Below, one piece after another: positions 1 to 8,980 of a DNA stretch of 64,000 nucleotides. The number at the start of each line of letters is the position of its first letter. The stretch's first letter is position 1. Position numbers and translations under genes: made by a program. The notes under the pieces were generated by a model, which worked only from the letters and a program-made list of their open reading frames with translations, was not told the origin of the DNA and ran no database searches. The DNA lies in NCBI RefSeq assembly GCF_021991925.1, contig NZ_RXZI01000002.1:496001-560000 (forward strand), given 5' to 3'. Origin of the DNA: Sutcliffiella horikoshii (lineage in GTDB: Bacteria > Bacillota > Bacilli > Bacillales > Bacillaceae_I).

Positions 1-62
1 TTTGTTGCGGTGGTGAATGTATTCTTCATAAGCGGAAAAAATTTGTTGGTAATTGCAGTCAT
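1..62 (-). CDS. 5' end of an unidentified gene running off the left edge
   Basis: On the minus strand an ATG at 62-60 follows a good ribosome binding site (GAGGGTG, 8 nt upstream), and the frame stays open to the window edge for 20 codons, beginning MTAITNKFFPLMKN. It is divergent from mnaA. The fragment is too short to assign to a family. It is called only because the RBS, start spacing and open frame agree. Confidence 0.5.
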   Translation of the reverse strand, partial: MTAITNKFFPLMKNTFTTAT

Positions 63-469
63 AAATTACTCACCCTCTTTTCATTACATGGTATTTATAT
101 AATATGATTCCTCTTTCCACTCTATGAATACTTTTAATAGATAAGTAGTCAATCTATTAGTACCCTTATTTATATGGTACTTAAACTGGTAATTGCGTAG
201 TCGAAAAAAAATCGGAAAAATTTCACTGTAAGCATAGATACCGGTATTCGTCTATAAGTAAACCTATTATAAATTTATGATTGTTTATTTTAGCTATCCA
301 TTACAGGTGGAAAGTAAATTACATAATAAGTCAATTTTGTAACCGGAATTATAAAACTTATTTCCTTTCCCTTGATGCCATTTGTTAATGTTTATTCTCT
401 ATGATAATGTTAATATAATTAGCAACATACACCTGAGTTTTTATTTTTGATTTGAAAGGTGAAGAGATT
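63..469. other. AT-rich divergent intergenic region upstream of mnaA
   Basis: No ORF or stable hairpin is seen. A TATAAT hexamer lies at 414-419 and a TTGTTA/GATAAT pair (382-387, 403-408) has only a 15-nt spacer, so the mnaA promoter is probably in the last 90 bases but cannot be fixed. The other half should hold the promoter of the leftward gene. Confidence 0.4.
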
Positions 470-1612
470 ATGAAAGATAAAATAAAAGTAATGACGATTT
501 TTGGAACAAGACCAGAAGCTATAAAAATGGCACCGCTCGTATTGGAGTTAAAGAAATACTCAGAAGATATTGAACCTATAGTAACAGTGACTGCACAACA
601 CCGTGAAATGCTTGATCAAGTTTTGGAGCTATTTTCAATAGTTCCAGATTATGACTTGAATATCATGAAAGACAGACAAACTTTAACTGGTGTAACAGTA
701 CGTGCATTAGAAGGTCTTGAGACTATTATGAATGAGGTAAAACCAGACCTAGTTTTGGTCCATGGAGATACTACCACTACCTTTGCAGCAAGTTTAGCCG
801 CATTCTATAATCAAATTTCTGTTGGCCACGTTGAAGCTGGATTGAGAACTTGGAATAAATATTCTCCATACCCTGAAGAGATTAATCGCCAAATTACTGG
901 TGTGATTTCTGATTTGCACTTTGCTCCCACTGAAAAATCAAGAAACAATCTTTTAAATGAAAATAAGTCTGAAAAATCTATTTTTGTAACCGGAAATACA
1001 GCTATTGATGCTTTGAAAACAACTGTTTCAGAAACTTATGAACACGAAGTGTTGGATAAGATAGGCAAAGACAGGTTGATATTATTGACTGCTCATCGAA
1101 GAGAAAATGTGGGTACCCCTATGCGCAATATGTTTAGGGCTATAAAAAAAATAGTAAACGAACATTCAGATGTTCAAGTAGTATATCCAGTACACTTAAA
1201 TCCTGCAGTGAGAGAGATTGCAAATGATATTATCGGCGATGACCCTAGGATACATCTAATTGAACCACTTGGTGTGTATGACTTTCATAATTTTGCTGCC
1301 AGATCAACTTTTATCCTAACTGATTCCGGAGGCGTCCAGGAAGAGGCACCTTCACTTGGAATACCTGTCTTAGTATTAAGAGATACTACAGAACGTCCAG
1401 AAGGAATTGAGGCCGGAACTTTAAAGCTTGCAGGTACGGATGAAGATGAAATTTATGAGTTGTCTTATCAACTCTTAAATAACAACGAGTTTTATGACAC
1501 CATGTCTAAATCCTCAAATCCTTATGGTGACGGAATGGCTTCAAATCGCATTGTTAAATCAATTTTATATCATTTTGGTAAAGGGCCAAAACCCGACTCT
1601 TTTAACCCTTAA
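470..1612 (+). CDS. mnaA: UDP-N-acetylglucosamine 2-epimerase (non-hydrolysing)
   Basis: This 380-residue cytoplasmic enzyme interconverts UDP-GlcNAc and UDP-ManNAc, the donor for the teichoic acid linkage unit and other wall polymers. Family motifs are visible in order: GTRPEAIKMAPL near the N-terminus, VHGDTTTTFA, GHVEAGLRT, LLTAHRREN, and the UDP-binding TDSGGVQEEAPSLG followed by RDTTERPEG. It closely resembles the Bacillus subtilis MnaA sequence as I remember it. The ATG at 470 is chosen over a TTG at 452 because AAAGGTGA sits 7 nt upstream and the family begins here. A terminator follows, so it is probably monocistronic. A role as epimerase of a diacetamido-uronic acid (WbpI type) is possible given the neighbours, but the sequence looks like ordinary MnaA. 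Confidence 0.95.
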   Translation: MKDKIKVMTIFGTRPEAIKMAPLVLELKKYSEDIEPIVTVTAQHREMLDQVLELFSIVPDYDLNIMKDRQTLTGVTVRALEGLETIMNEVKPDLVLVHGDTTTTFAASLAAFYNQISVGHVEAGLRTWNKYSPYPEEINRQITGVISDLHFAPTEKSRNNLLNENKSEKSIFVTGNTAIDALKTTVSETYEHEVLDKIGKDRLILLTAHRRENVGTPMRNMFRAIKKIVNEHSDVQVVYPVHLNPAVREIANDIIGDDPRIHLIEPLGVYDFHNFAARSTFILTDSGGVQEEAPSLGIPVLVLRDTTERPEGIEAGTLKLAGTDEDEIYELSYQLLNNNEFYDTMSKSSNPYGDGMASNRIVKSILYHFGKGPKPDSFNP

Positions 1613-1621
1613 TCAATTTTT

Positions 1622-1653
1622 ACACCAGCTCTATATAGAGTTGGTGTTTTCCT
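1622..1653 (+). terminator. terminator of mnaA
   Basis: An inverted repeat with ACACCA and CTCTA arms on the left and TAGAG and TGGTGT arms on the right is followed by TTTTCCTTTT, ten bases after the mnaA stop. Confidence 0.8.
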
Positions 1654-1825
1654 TTTATGAAATTACACAATGTGGATAAAATAATAATTTTTGAACACAT
1701 TCTAATTAGTTAAGTTGTGAGGCGAAATGGACTTAGTAATATTTAATAAAAGTCCTTAACTTCCTTTTTCTTGAATATTACATTTCCTATTATGGAAACT
1801 TAACTTGAAAGTAATTTTATCTTTC

Positions 1826-1854
1826 TTTAATTTAAATAGGATAGAGTATATAAT
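1826..1854 (+). promoter_or_regulatory. possible promoter of the glycosyltransferase operon
   Basis: TATAAT at 1849-1854 lies 37 nt before the first glycosyltransferase start. The hexamer 17 nt upstream (TTTAAT, 1826-1831) is a poor -35 match, so only the -10 is persuasive. Confidence 0.35.
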
Positions 1855-1890
1855 GGTACAGAATCTAAAAAAATTGAGGTAAATCCGAAC

Positions 1891-3003
1891 ATGAAAAAAA
1901 TAATTGTTTATTTCCCTTATGAACTTAAAGAACAAAAAAGCGGATCTTCAGTAAGGCCAATTAAAATGATTGAGGCTTTCAGAGATTTTGGTAAAATTAA
2001 CCATAAAGAGATTATAGAGATATACGGTAACTCAAGAGAAAGAAAATTAAAATTGAAAAAGCTCTATACTCAAATTGATCCAAATGATATTGAATGTTGT
2101 TATACAGAAAATGCTACAATTCCGCTTTGGTTAACTGATCGAGATCATATCCCACGTAATCCTTTTTTGGATATTGGATTTTATAAATATTTACAAAAAA
2201 ACAATATACCTTTAGGACTTTTTTATCGAGATATATATTGGAAGTTCGATGAATTATACAAAGTTAATAGCTTTGTAAAACCAATAATGCAATCATTATT
2301 CAAATTCGAATTGGCAATATATAAGAAATATGTGACCTGTTTTTATCTTCCTAGTATATATATGAATGAATATCTGGAATTACACCCAGTTGAAATCCTA
2401 CCACCTGGTGGTACGGACTTAACTAATTTCCGGCAGAATCCTATAGATAAAGAAGTGGCACAGGCTATATACGTTGGAGGAATCCATCCAAGATATGGTG
2501 TTTATGAGATGTTGGAAGCAGTTCAAAATATTAACAATTCTCAGATGAAGGTTTCATTAACTTTAGTTTGTCGAGAAAGAGAATTTCATCAATTTAAAGA
2601 ACTTTTTGCTCCTTATTTAAACTCTGGTTGGTTAAATCTGATACATGCACATGGAGAACAATTAGTCCCGTTATATAAGAATGCAGATTTTGGTATAGTG
2701 CCTATAAAGAAAGACTTTTACAATGATTTTGCAGTAGCTGTAAAACTTTTTGAATATATTTCATATGGATTACCTGTTGTTGCTACCAATTGTAGTGCTC
2801 AAAAAGATTTGGTTGAAGATGGTGAATTTGGTGTTGTGGTCGAGGATAATGCCATAGGTCTTGAAAAAGGAATTAGTGAGATGCTTCACTATAACAAAAG
2901 ACAGCAATATGAAAAGAATGCAATAGAAAGCTTAAAACAAAAACATCTATGGCTAGAAAGGACTAAAACGGTTTATTCTAGTTTGATGCATTCAAAAAAC
3001 TAA
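1891..3003 (+). CDS. GT-B fold glycosyltransferase (first of three)
   Basis: A 370-residue protein with no signal peptide or membrane segment, probably acting at the inner membrane face on an undecaprenyl-linked sugar. The C-terminal half has the GT4-type nucleotide-sugar region, seen as NADFGIVPIKKDF and then KLFEYISYGLPVVATN, which resembles the E-x7-E segment. The N-terminus (KKIIVYFPYEL) is a typical first beta strand of such enzymes. The donor and acceptor sugars cannot be read from the sequence. It starts an apparent four-gene operon with 19-nt gaps to the next two genes. Base composition is AT-rich like the rest of the polysaccharide locus. Confidence 0.82.
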   Translation: MKKIIVYFPYELKEQKSGSSVRPIKMIEAFRDFGKINHKEIIEIYGNSRERKLKLKKLYTQIDPNDIECCYTENATIPLWLTDRDHIPRNPFLDIGFYKYLQKNNIPLGLFYRDIYWKFDELYKVNSFVKPIMQSLFKFELAIYKKYVTCFYLPSIYMNEYLELHPVEILPPGGTDLTNFRQNPIDKEVAQAIYVGGIHPRYGVYEMLEAVQNINNSQMKVSLTLVCREREFHQFKELFAPYLNSGWLNLIHAHGEQLVPLYKNADFGIVPIKKDFYNDFAVAVKLFEYISYGLPVVATNCSAQKDLVEDGEFGVVVEDNAIGLEKGISEMLHYNKRQQYEKNAIESLKQKHLWLERTKTVYSSLMHSKN

Positions 3004-3022
3004 AAGTGTGGTGTAATACCTT

Positions 3023-4126
3023 ATGAAGATTCTAGTGCTTGCTCAAGATTATCCCAGTGAGGCAAATAGATATGCTATGAACTTTGTTCACACGAGAAAT
3101 TTGGAGTACAAACACAATAATCTAGAAGTAAATGTACTGTCTTTTGATGCTACTAGTAGTTATAATTATGACGGTATAAATATTCTTACTGAAGAAGAGG
3201 TTGTAAAAAATAAACTTTATTCTACTTCCGACATTGTAATAAGTCATGCCCCGAATATAAGAAATCATATTAGATTTTTAAAGAAATATATAGAAAAGAT
3301 ATCTCACCTCGTAATGTTCTTTCATGGACATGAAGTAATGAATATGAACAAATATTACCCAAAACCATTTTCTTTTATGCCTTCATCAAAACAGAATAAA
3401 TATGTTCAATACATATATGACTATTTTAAATTATTAACGATAAAGAAGTTTATAATTAAGTTGATAAAACAGAATAAAATACAAATGGTATTTGTGAGTA
3501 ATTGGATGAGGGATATTTGTATAGAGAATACAGGTTTAGACAGACAAGCAGTCATGAAAAATTCTACTGTTATTCCTAATTCGATGAATAAAGTATTCCT
3601 AGAAAAAACTTATGTACCTAATCAGGGAAAAAAGGGGGATTTCATTACGATAAGACCCCTTGATAATCCAAAGTATGGAGTTGATATTGTAGTTAGCCTT
3701 GCAGAAAAACACCCTCATTTGACATTTGATATATATGGTAAAGGAAACCTTTTTAAATACCTAGATCAGCCAAATAATGTTAGGGTGTATGATGAATTTT
3801 TAAAACCTGATGAACTAGCTGAAAAATTGAAGGGATATAGTTGTGCCATAATGCCAACTAGGTTAGATGCTCAAGGAGTAATGATGTGTGAAATCGCTTC
3901 CTATGGTATGCCGGTCATTACCTCAGACCTCCCAATTTGTAAGGAGATGCTCCGAGATTTCCCTAATGTATGGTTCTTTAACAATGAAGCGTTAGATATA
4001 TCATTAGACAATGTGTTAAATGAAATTGATTTGGTAGATGATCCGCAAATTAAGGAGAAATTTTCATTAAAAAAGACAACATTAAAAGAGATAGAACTCT
4101 TTAATAAATTGAATAAACTAACTTGA
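3023..4126 (+). CDS. GT-B fold glycosyltransferase (second of three)
   Basis: A 367-residue soluble glycosyltransferase. Visible GT4-like features are the N-terminal strand MKILVLAQDYPSE, a central FVSNWMRD acceptor-loop segment, TIRPLDNPKYGVDIVV at the start of the C-terminal Rossmann domain, and AIMPTRLDAQGVMMCEIASYGMPVI at the nucleotide-sugar site. Two paralogous GT-B genes flank it, which fits stepwise assembly of an oligosaccharide repeat. The RBS is weak (GTGGTG). Specificity is unknown. Confidence 0.82.
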   Translation: MKILVLAQDYPSEANRYAMNFVHTRNLEYKHNNLEVNVLSFDATSSYNYDGINILTEEEVVKNKLYSTSDIVISHAPNIRNHIRFLKKYIEKISHLVMFFHGHEVMNMNKYYPKPFSFMPSSKQNKYVQYIYDYFKLLTIKKFIIKLIKQNKIQMVFVSNWMRDICIENTGLDRQAVMKNSTVIPNSMNKVFLEKTYVPNQGKKGDFITIRPLDNPKYGVDIVVSLAEKHPHLTFDIYGKGNLFKYLDQPNNVRVYDEFLKPDELAEKLKGYSCAIMPTRLDAQGVMMCEIASYGMPVITSDLPICKEMLRDFPNVWFFNNEALDISLDNVLNEIDLVDDPQIKEKFSLKKTTLKEIELFNKLNKLT

Positions 4127-4144
4127 AATTGTGAGTGATTTATA

Positions 4145-5413
4145 ATGAAACTATGGATATTTAATCATTATGCCATTGCACCAGGAAAGAGTGGAATTAC
4201 AAGAGATTACGATCTAAGTAAAAGACTGATTGATGCTGGTCACGAAGTCACTATCTTTGCGTCATCTTTTGATCACCGTACACGCAAAGAAAACTATTTC
4301 TCTAAAGAATCTAAGAGGTTCTATAAAGTTGAGAAGCTAGAGGGGATAAGGTATGTCTGGATAAGAACAACGCCTTATAAAAAAAATAATCTCAAGCGTG
4401 TTTTTAACATATTAAGCTATGCTTATAGAGGCTTAAAAGCTTCTAGAAGAATAGAAGGAAAACCAGATACTGTTATGGGTACCATAGTCCATCCTTTGGC
4501 TGCATTCTTGGGTTATGTTGTTGCTCAAAATCAAAAAGCGCTGTTTTATTTTGAAGAAAGAGATTTATGGCCTGAAACGTTAATACATCTCGGGAAATTT
4601 TCGGAGAAGAATCCTATAATTAAAGTTTTAGGACAGCTAGAATTATTCTTATATAAGAAAGCTAAAAGGATAATTGTTTTATTTGATAAAGCACCGGATT
4701 ATGTAAGGAGTAAGGGGATTGAAGAAAGAAAGATAATTTATCTACCTAACGGTGTAGACATAGAACGTTACAATCGAATTTACCCCTTACCGGAAGATAT
4801 GGAGAAAAAAATAGAAGGGCTTGAGGAAAAGTTTTTAGCAGTTTACACCGGTGCACATGGACTAGCCAATAATCTAGATGTGCTCATAAACACAGCAAAG
4901 ATAATTCAAGAAACTAATAATAATATCCATTTTCTATTTGTTGGGGATGGAGTAGAGAAAGAAAGATTGATTTCTAGGGTGAAGAATGAAAAAATCCATA
5001 ATATCTCTTTCTTCGACCCTATATCAAAGGACCTTATTCCAAGCCTTCTTTCAAGGTGCAATGTAGGTTTAATTTCTATGTTGGATGCTGATCTTTATAA
5101 ATGGGGAATGAGCCTGAATAAAGTTTATGACTACATGGCTGCAAGCATTCCAACAATTATTAGATGTAATATGTCTGAAACAATTGTGCAACGCTCCAAT
5201 GGTGGAGTTGAAGTAAAGAGTGAAGATGAAATGGCAGAGAGATTAGAATATGCTTACAGACACCCTGAAATTATGAAGCAGATGGGGTTAAATGCAAGGG
5301 AGTATGTCGAGGAATATCACTCTTGGGATGAAAATGCAAAAACATTAATACAAGCAATGAATGAAGATCTTCAAAATGAAAAACATGTACATGAGCTTAA
5401 AGGAGGAAACTAA
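4145..5413 (+). CDS. GT4 glycosyltransferase, WbuB-like
   Basis: A 422-residue cytoplasmic glycosyltransferase. The N-terminus WIFNHYAIAPGKSGITRDYDL and the RDLWPETLIHLG segment are characteristic of the WbuB group of GT4 enzymes, which add aminosugars in O-antigen and capsule repeats. The C-terminal domain has YTGAHGLANNLDVLI, FLFVGDGVEKERL and KVYDYMAASIPTI at the usual donor-binding places. It ends two bases before the acetyltransferase gene, and that gene's RBS (AAAGGAGG) lies inside its last codons, so the two are probably coupled. The linkage made is unknown. Confidence 0.85.
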   Translation: MKLWIFNHYAIAPGKSGITRDYDLSKRLIDAGHEVTIFASSFDHRTRKENYFSKESKRFYKVEKLEGIRYVWIRTTPYKKNNLKRVFNILSYAYRGLKASRRIEGKPDTVMGTIVHPLAAFLGYVVAQNQKALFYFEERDLWPETLIHLGKFSEKNPIIKVLGQLELFLYKKAKRIIVLFDKAPDYVRSKGIEERKIIYLPNGVDIERYNRIYPLPEDMEKKIEGLEEKFLAVYTGAHGLANNLDVLINTAKIIQETNNNIHFLFVGDGVEKERLISRVKNEKIHNISFFDPISKDLIPSLLSRCNVGLISMLDADLYKWGMSLNKVYDYMAASIPTIIRCNMSETIVQRSNGGVEVKSEDEMAERLEYAYRHPEIMKQMGLNAREYVEEYHSWDENAKTLIQAMNEDLQNEKHVHELKGGN

Positions 5414-5415
5414 AA

Positions 5416-6126
5416 ATGAATAAACCTATTACTGGGGAAAATGTAGTTATAAAAGATAATGTAGAATTTGGAGAAAATGTTACGATTGGTAACAATGTAG
5501 TAATTTATGAAGGTACAAAGATAGGAAGTAATGTAATTATACAAGACAATGTAATAATAGGTAAACAGCCGACTCGTGCTAAAAATTCCATCCTCCCTGA
5601 AGTGAAAAAGTTACCACCAACCTTTATTGGAGCAGGGTGTACAATTGGAACTTCGGCAATTATATATGCCAATGCTGAAATTTCAGAAGAGGTGTTTGTT
5701 GCTGATTTGGTAACTATTCGCGAAAGAGTAAAAGTAGGATTCAGAACCATTGTTGGACGAGGAGTAGCTATTGAAAATGATTGTTTGATTGGTGAAAAAT
5801 GTAAACTAGAGACAAATTGCTATATTACTGCATATTCTACTATTGAAAACTATGTATTCATTGCTCCGGGAGTAGTAACTACTAATGACAATTTTATGGC
5901 GCGATCTAAAGAAAGATATGATAAATTCAAAGGGGTAACTATTAAAGAAGGTGGAAGAGTAGGGGCTAATGTTACAGTGCTTCCAGGAAAGGTAATTCAC
6001 GAAGATGGCGCAGTAGCAGCCGGAAGTGTTGTAACGAAAGACGTTCAAAAAGAAGAACTAGTGTTAGGAAGTCCTGCTAGGGTAGTTCGAAAAGTATCGG
6101 AAGAGCAATTATTGAAAAATCAGTAA
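5416..6126 (+). CDS. left-handed beta-helix N-acetyltransferase (WlbB/WbpD-like)
   Basis: A 236-residue protein built almost wholly of hexapeptide repeats (VVIKDNVEFGENVTIGNN near the start, GARVGANVTVLPG-type turns near the end, and a C-terminal SPARVVRKVS). This is the acyl-CoA-dependent sugar N-acetyltransferase fold. In WlbB/WbpD the reaction is acetylation of the 3-amino group of UDP-GlcNAc3NA. The matching aminotransferase, 3-dehydrogenase and 6-dehydrogenase lie at 11.3-15.6 kb, which supports that role by context. It is the last gene of the operon and is closed by a strong terminator. The exact substrate is inferred. Confidence 0.82.
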   Translation: MNKPITGENVVIKDNVEFGENVTIGNNVVIYEGTKIGSNVIIQDNVIIGKQPTRAKNSILPEVKKLPPTFIGAGCTIGTSAIIYANAEISEEVFVADLVTIRERVKVGFRTIVGRGVAIENDCLIGEKCKLETNCYITAYSTIENYVFIAPGVVTTNDNFMARSKERYDKFKGVTIKEGGRVGANVTVLPGKVIHEDGAVAAGSVVTKDVQKEELVLGSPARVVRKVSEEQLLKNQ

Positions 6127-6138
6127 GTATAATTAGTG

Positions 6139-6179
6139 AAAAGGTTCGATGTGAGTTTTACTCACATCGAACCTTTTTT
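6139..6179. terminator. bidirectional terminator between convergent genes
   Basis: A long perfect stem with arms AAAAGGTTCGATGTGAG and its complement, and a TTTTA loop, ends in TTTTTT on the plus strand. It has A-runs on the other side, so it can stop the acetyltransferase operon and the leftward amidase gene. Confidence 0.92.
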
Positions 6180-6180
6180 G

Positions 6181-8745
6181 TTACCTATTAAAATAATTCA
6201 ATAAACCTTGAACCATTGCATTGGTAATCTTTTCTTGATAAGTATTCGTTGCCACTGTTGCTTCCTCTACCGGATTTGATAAAAACCCAAGTTCAACTAA
6301 AGCGGCAGGACGCTGGTTATTTCTTAAAACATTCACATCTTGATATTTTACTCCGCGATCTCTTAATCCGGAATAAGAGACAAGTTGACTTTGAAGATGC
6401 TGAGCTAGTGCTTGATCCTTACTTTGATTATAATAAAGTGTCTCTATGCCTGTGGCTGTAGGGGAATTCCACACAGAATTATAATGAATACTGATAAATG
6501 CATCTGCATTATTGTTATTGCTTATTCTTGCTCTATCTATAAGCTCTACATAAGTATCCACTGTTCTTGTTTGAACGATTATTGCTCCGTATCCACTCAA
6601 CTTTTCTTCGAGTAGTTTGGCAGTCCTTAATGTTAAAGCTTTTTCTTGAAGTTTTAAAAGAGCCCCTATTGCACCCGGGTCTACTCCTCCGTGACCTGCA
6701 TCCAACACAATTACTTTACCCAATAAGGAGGTGTTGGGTTTGGTGATAATTTGAACCGTGCTTACGTTAAGCCATCCCTCGTTATTACCATGAGAAACAA
6801 GGTACCATTCTCCTACCTGCCTTTTGATATAAACTTGCTTCTTATAAATTGACGAAGAAACAGTACTATATTCAGCTCCAGGACCACTTCTTAACGAAAC
6901 AGATGAAATGACTACTGCTGGTATCATAACCGGGGCAGGACTTCCTTCAATAACATGACTGGAAAAAACCCATCCAGTAACATTGGATGATTTAATATAG
7001 TACCAACCATTTATTTCTTTCGTTATTTCGAAAGATGCTCCTTTGTTTAAAGTGTTTATCGGACTAATTCTTGTAGTGGGAGAAGGGTATACATCCACAT
7101 AATTACCGATTACTTTAGAATTAGCCTTTAATAGATTGCCATAAACCCAACCAGAAAGGTTATTATTGTAGACTATTTGATACCAGCCATTTATTTCTTG
7201 AATAATATTGACAGGAGTATCTTTTGAAAGAGTATGGACCAAGGTAGTCCGTAAACTAGCCCCACTATATACCGCTAAATTGTTTGATAAAACAATAGCT
7301 TTTTCACCATTTACATTAATAGGAGTTGGGCTACCTTCAATCAAATGTGTTGAAAATACCCATCCGTTCTTCGAATCACTTGTAAAATAATACCACCCGT
7401 TAATTTCTTTTTTAACAGTAATTAATTCGTTTTGAAGGTTAGAAATCACTTCACCGCGGGTACTAGGTACACCATATACATTGGCGATTTTGTTAGAAGA
7501 CTGAATAGTAGATTTAAGTAAGCCGCCATATACCCATACATTTTTCTGGTTTAGTGTAATCTCATACCATCCGTTAATTTCTCTGACAATCGTAACAGGC
7601 TCATCTTTAAGTATATGACCTAAAAGTGTAGTTCTTAAGCTTGCACCTGAGTAAAATGGTAATTTCTCAGGTAAAACGATAGCTGGTGTACCAGATATAA
7701 TAATGGGGTTTGGGCTTCCGTTCGTCACATGATCAGAATAAACCCAACCTTCTATTTGATTATTGTAAAATTTATACCAGCCATTAATTTCATTGGTAAT
7801 AATTAACTTATCACCCTTTTTTAAATTGCCTATAGTATCTACTCTGGTACTTGCGGCTCCATAAACGTTTACGAAATCACCTTTGACTTCAATATTTGTT
7901 TTGAGTAATCCGTCATAAACCCAACCATTAATAGAAGCGGAGTTTATTTCATACCATCCGTTAATTTCTGTAAGTATATTAACTTTAGTGTCCTTTGCTA
8001 TACTCCCTATTTTAGTTGTTCTTAGACTGGCACCACTATAAACATCTAAATGTGAGGGTAAAACAATTGCTTCTGCCGTCACAGATGAAGGGGGATTAGG
8101 ACTTCCATTATTTAAATGTGAATAATAAATCCATCCTTGTATACCAGTGGATGAGATATAATACCAACCATTTATCTCTTTAGATATAGTAATGGTTGTC
8201 CCATTTGTTAAAGAGCCGATAGTCGCCACTCTAGTACTAGGAGACCCATATACGTCTACTTTCCCGTTGTTAACTGTAGTATCAGAATATAGAAGGTCTT
8301 TATAAACCCATCCTGTTAAGGCAGAGGTTACTATTTCATACCACCCACTAACTTCACGTTTAACCAATACTTTTTGATCTTTATCAAGTGTCGCAATTAC
8401 GGAGGATTTAGGACTTGCTCCGGACCGCACTTCTAAGTTCTTGGTAAGCGAAATTGCATTTTTATATGAAGTTTCGGGGGTTACTAACCAGCCTGCAATC
8501 CATCCAGACTGGGTTGCATTCAACTGGATTTGGTACCACTCATTTTTATACGTCAACACTTCAAATTTTTGTCCCATAGTAACTGTAGTAATTCGAGTGT
8601 AATTTGTACCAGGGCCTTCCCTAACATTAACAACATCTTCCGCCACTACAATGTGAGAAATGGTATTGGCATGAGAATCTGTTTGGGGGAAAATTAGACT
8701 AAAAAACAATAACGACAAAAACAAGATGCTTCTAAACTTAAACAT
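6181..8745 (-). CDS. N-acetylmuramoyl-L-alanine amidase with about ten SH3b-like repeats
   Basis: A secreted 854-residue wall hydrolase. Residues 1-26 form a signal peptide (hydrophobic core LFLSLLFFSLIF, cut near SHA). Residues about 28-665 hold ten SH3b-like wall-binding units, each with an INGWY/GWVY core. Residues 675-854 are an Amidase_3 domain with the zinc ligands H685 (DAGHGG), E701 and H754 (SIHYNS) and the catalytic E818 (VELGFLSN). It cleaves the MurNAc to L-Ala bond, like LytC/CwlB, though LytC uses CW-binding repeats rather than SH3b. Units 3-9 alternate in two types, forming a higher-order repeat of about 129 residues. AGGAGGAC precedes the ATG. It is divergent from tagO, and a palindrome lies in its promoter. 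Confidence 0.93.
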   Translation of the reverse strand: MFKFRSILFLSLLFFSLIFPQTDSHANTISHIVVAEDVVNVREGPGTNYTRITTVTMGQKFEVLTYKNEWYQIQLNATQSGWIAGWLVTPETSYKNAISLTKNLEVRSGASPKSSVIATLDKDQKVLVKREVSGWYEIVTSALTGWVYKDLLYSDTTVNNGKVDVYGSPSTRVATIGSLTNGTTITISKEINGWYYISSTGIQGWIYYSHLNNGSPNPPSSVTAEAIVLPSHLDVYSGASLRTTKIGSIAKDTKVNILTEINGWYEINSASINGWVYDGLLKTNIEVKGDFVNVYGAASTRVDTIGNLKKGDKLIITNEINGWYKFYNNQIEGWVYSDHVTNGSPNPIIISGTPAIVLPEKLPFYSGASLRTTLLGHILKDEPVTIVREINGWYEITLNQKNVWVYGGLLKSTIQSSNKIANVYGVPSTRGEVISNLQNELITVKKEINGWYYFTSDSKNGWVFSTHLIEGSPTPINVNGEKAIVLSNNLAVYSGASLRTTLVHTLSKDTPVNIIQEINGWYQIVYNNNLSGWVYGNLLKANSKVIGNYVDVYPSPTTRISPINTLNKGASFEITKEINGWYYIKSSNVTGWVFSSHVIEGSPAPVMIPAVVISSVSLRSGPGAEYSTVSSSIYKKQVYIKRQVGEWYLVSHGNNEGWLNVSTVQIITKPNTSLLGKVIVLDAGHGGVDPGAIGALLKLQEKALTLRTAKLLEEKLSGYGAIIVQTRTVDTYVELIDRARISNNNNADAFISIHYNSVWNSPTATGIETLYYNQSKDQALAQHLQSQLVSYSGLRDRGVKYQDVNVLRNNQRPAALVELGFLSNPVEEATVATNTYQEKITNAMVQGLLNYFNR

Positions 8746-8779
8746 TATGTCCTCCTAATAAAATTTTGTCACAATTCTC

Positions 8780-8808
8780 ATTATACTTTAAACAAATGTT
8801 TAAATGTG
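8780..8808 (-). promoter_or_regulatory. amidase promoter with overlapping palindrome
   Basis: On the minus strand TATAAT (8785-8780) lies 34 nt before the amidase ATG. A perfect inverted repeat with arms TTTAAACA and TGTTTAAA separated by AA (8787-8804) covers the space where the -35 should be, so a repressor or activator could act here. No strong -35 hexamer was found. Confidence 0.45.
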
Positions 8809-8980
8809 TAATATATTTGTAACTTTATATAAAATATATCGTCAATATTATAGTTTCATTAAATTATAATTTTTTCCATTTGCAAGTTATATATATAAGT
8901 TGTAAACTAGTCAAGTAGATTAGATGTAGAATTAAGTCGATTATGGAAAAAAAACCTTTATATAGTAAGGGGACTATACC

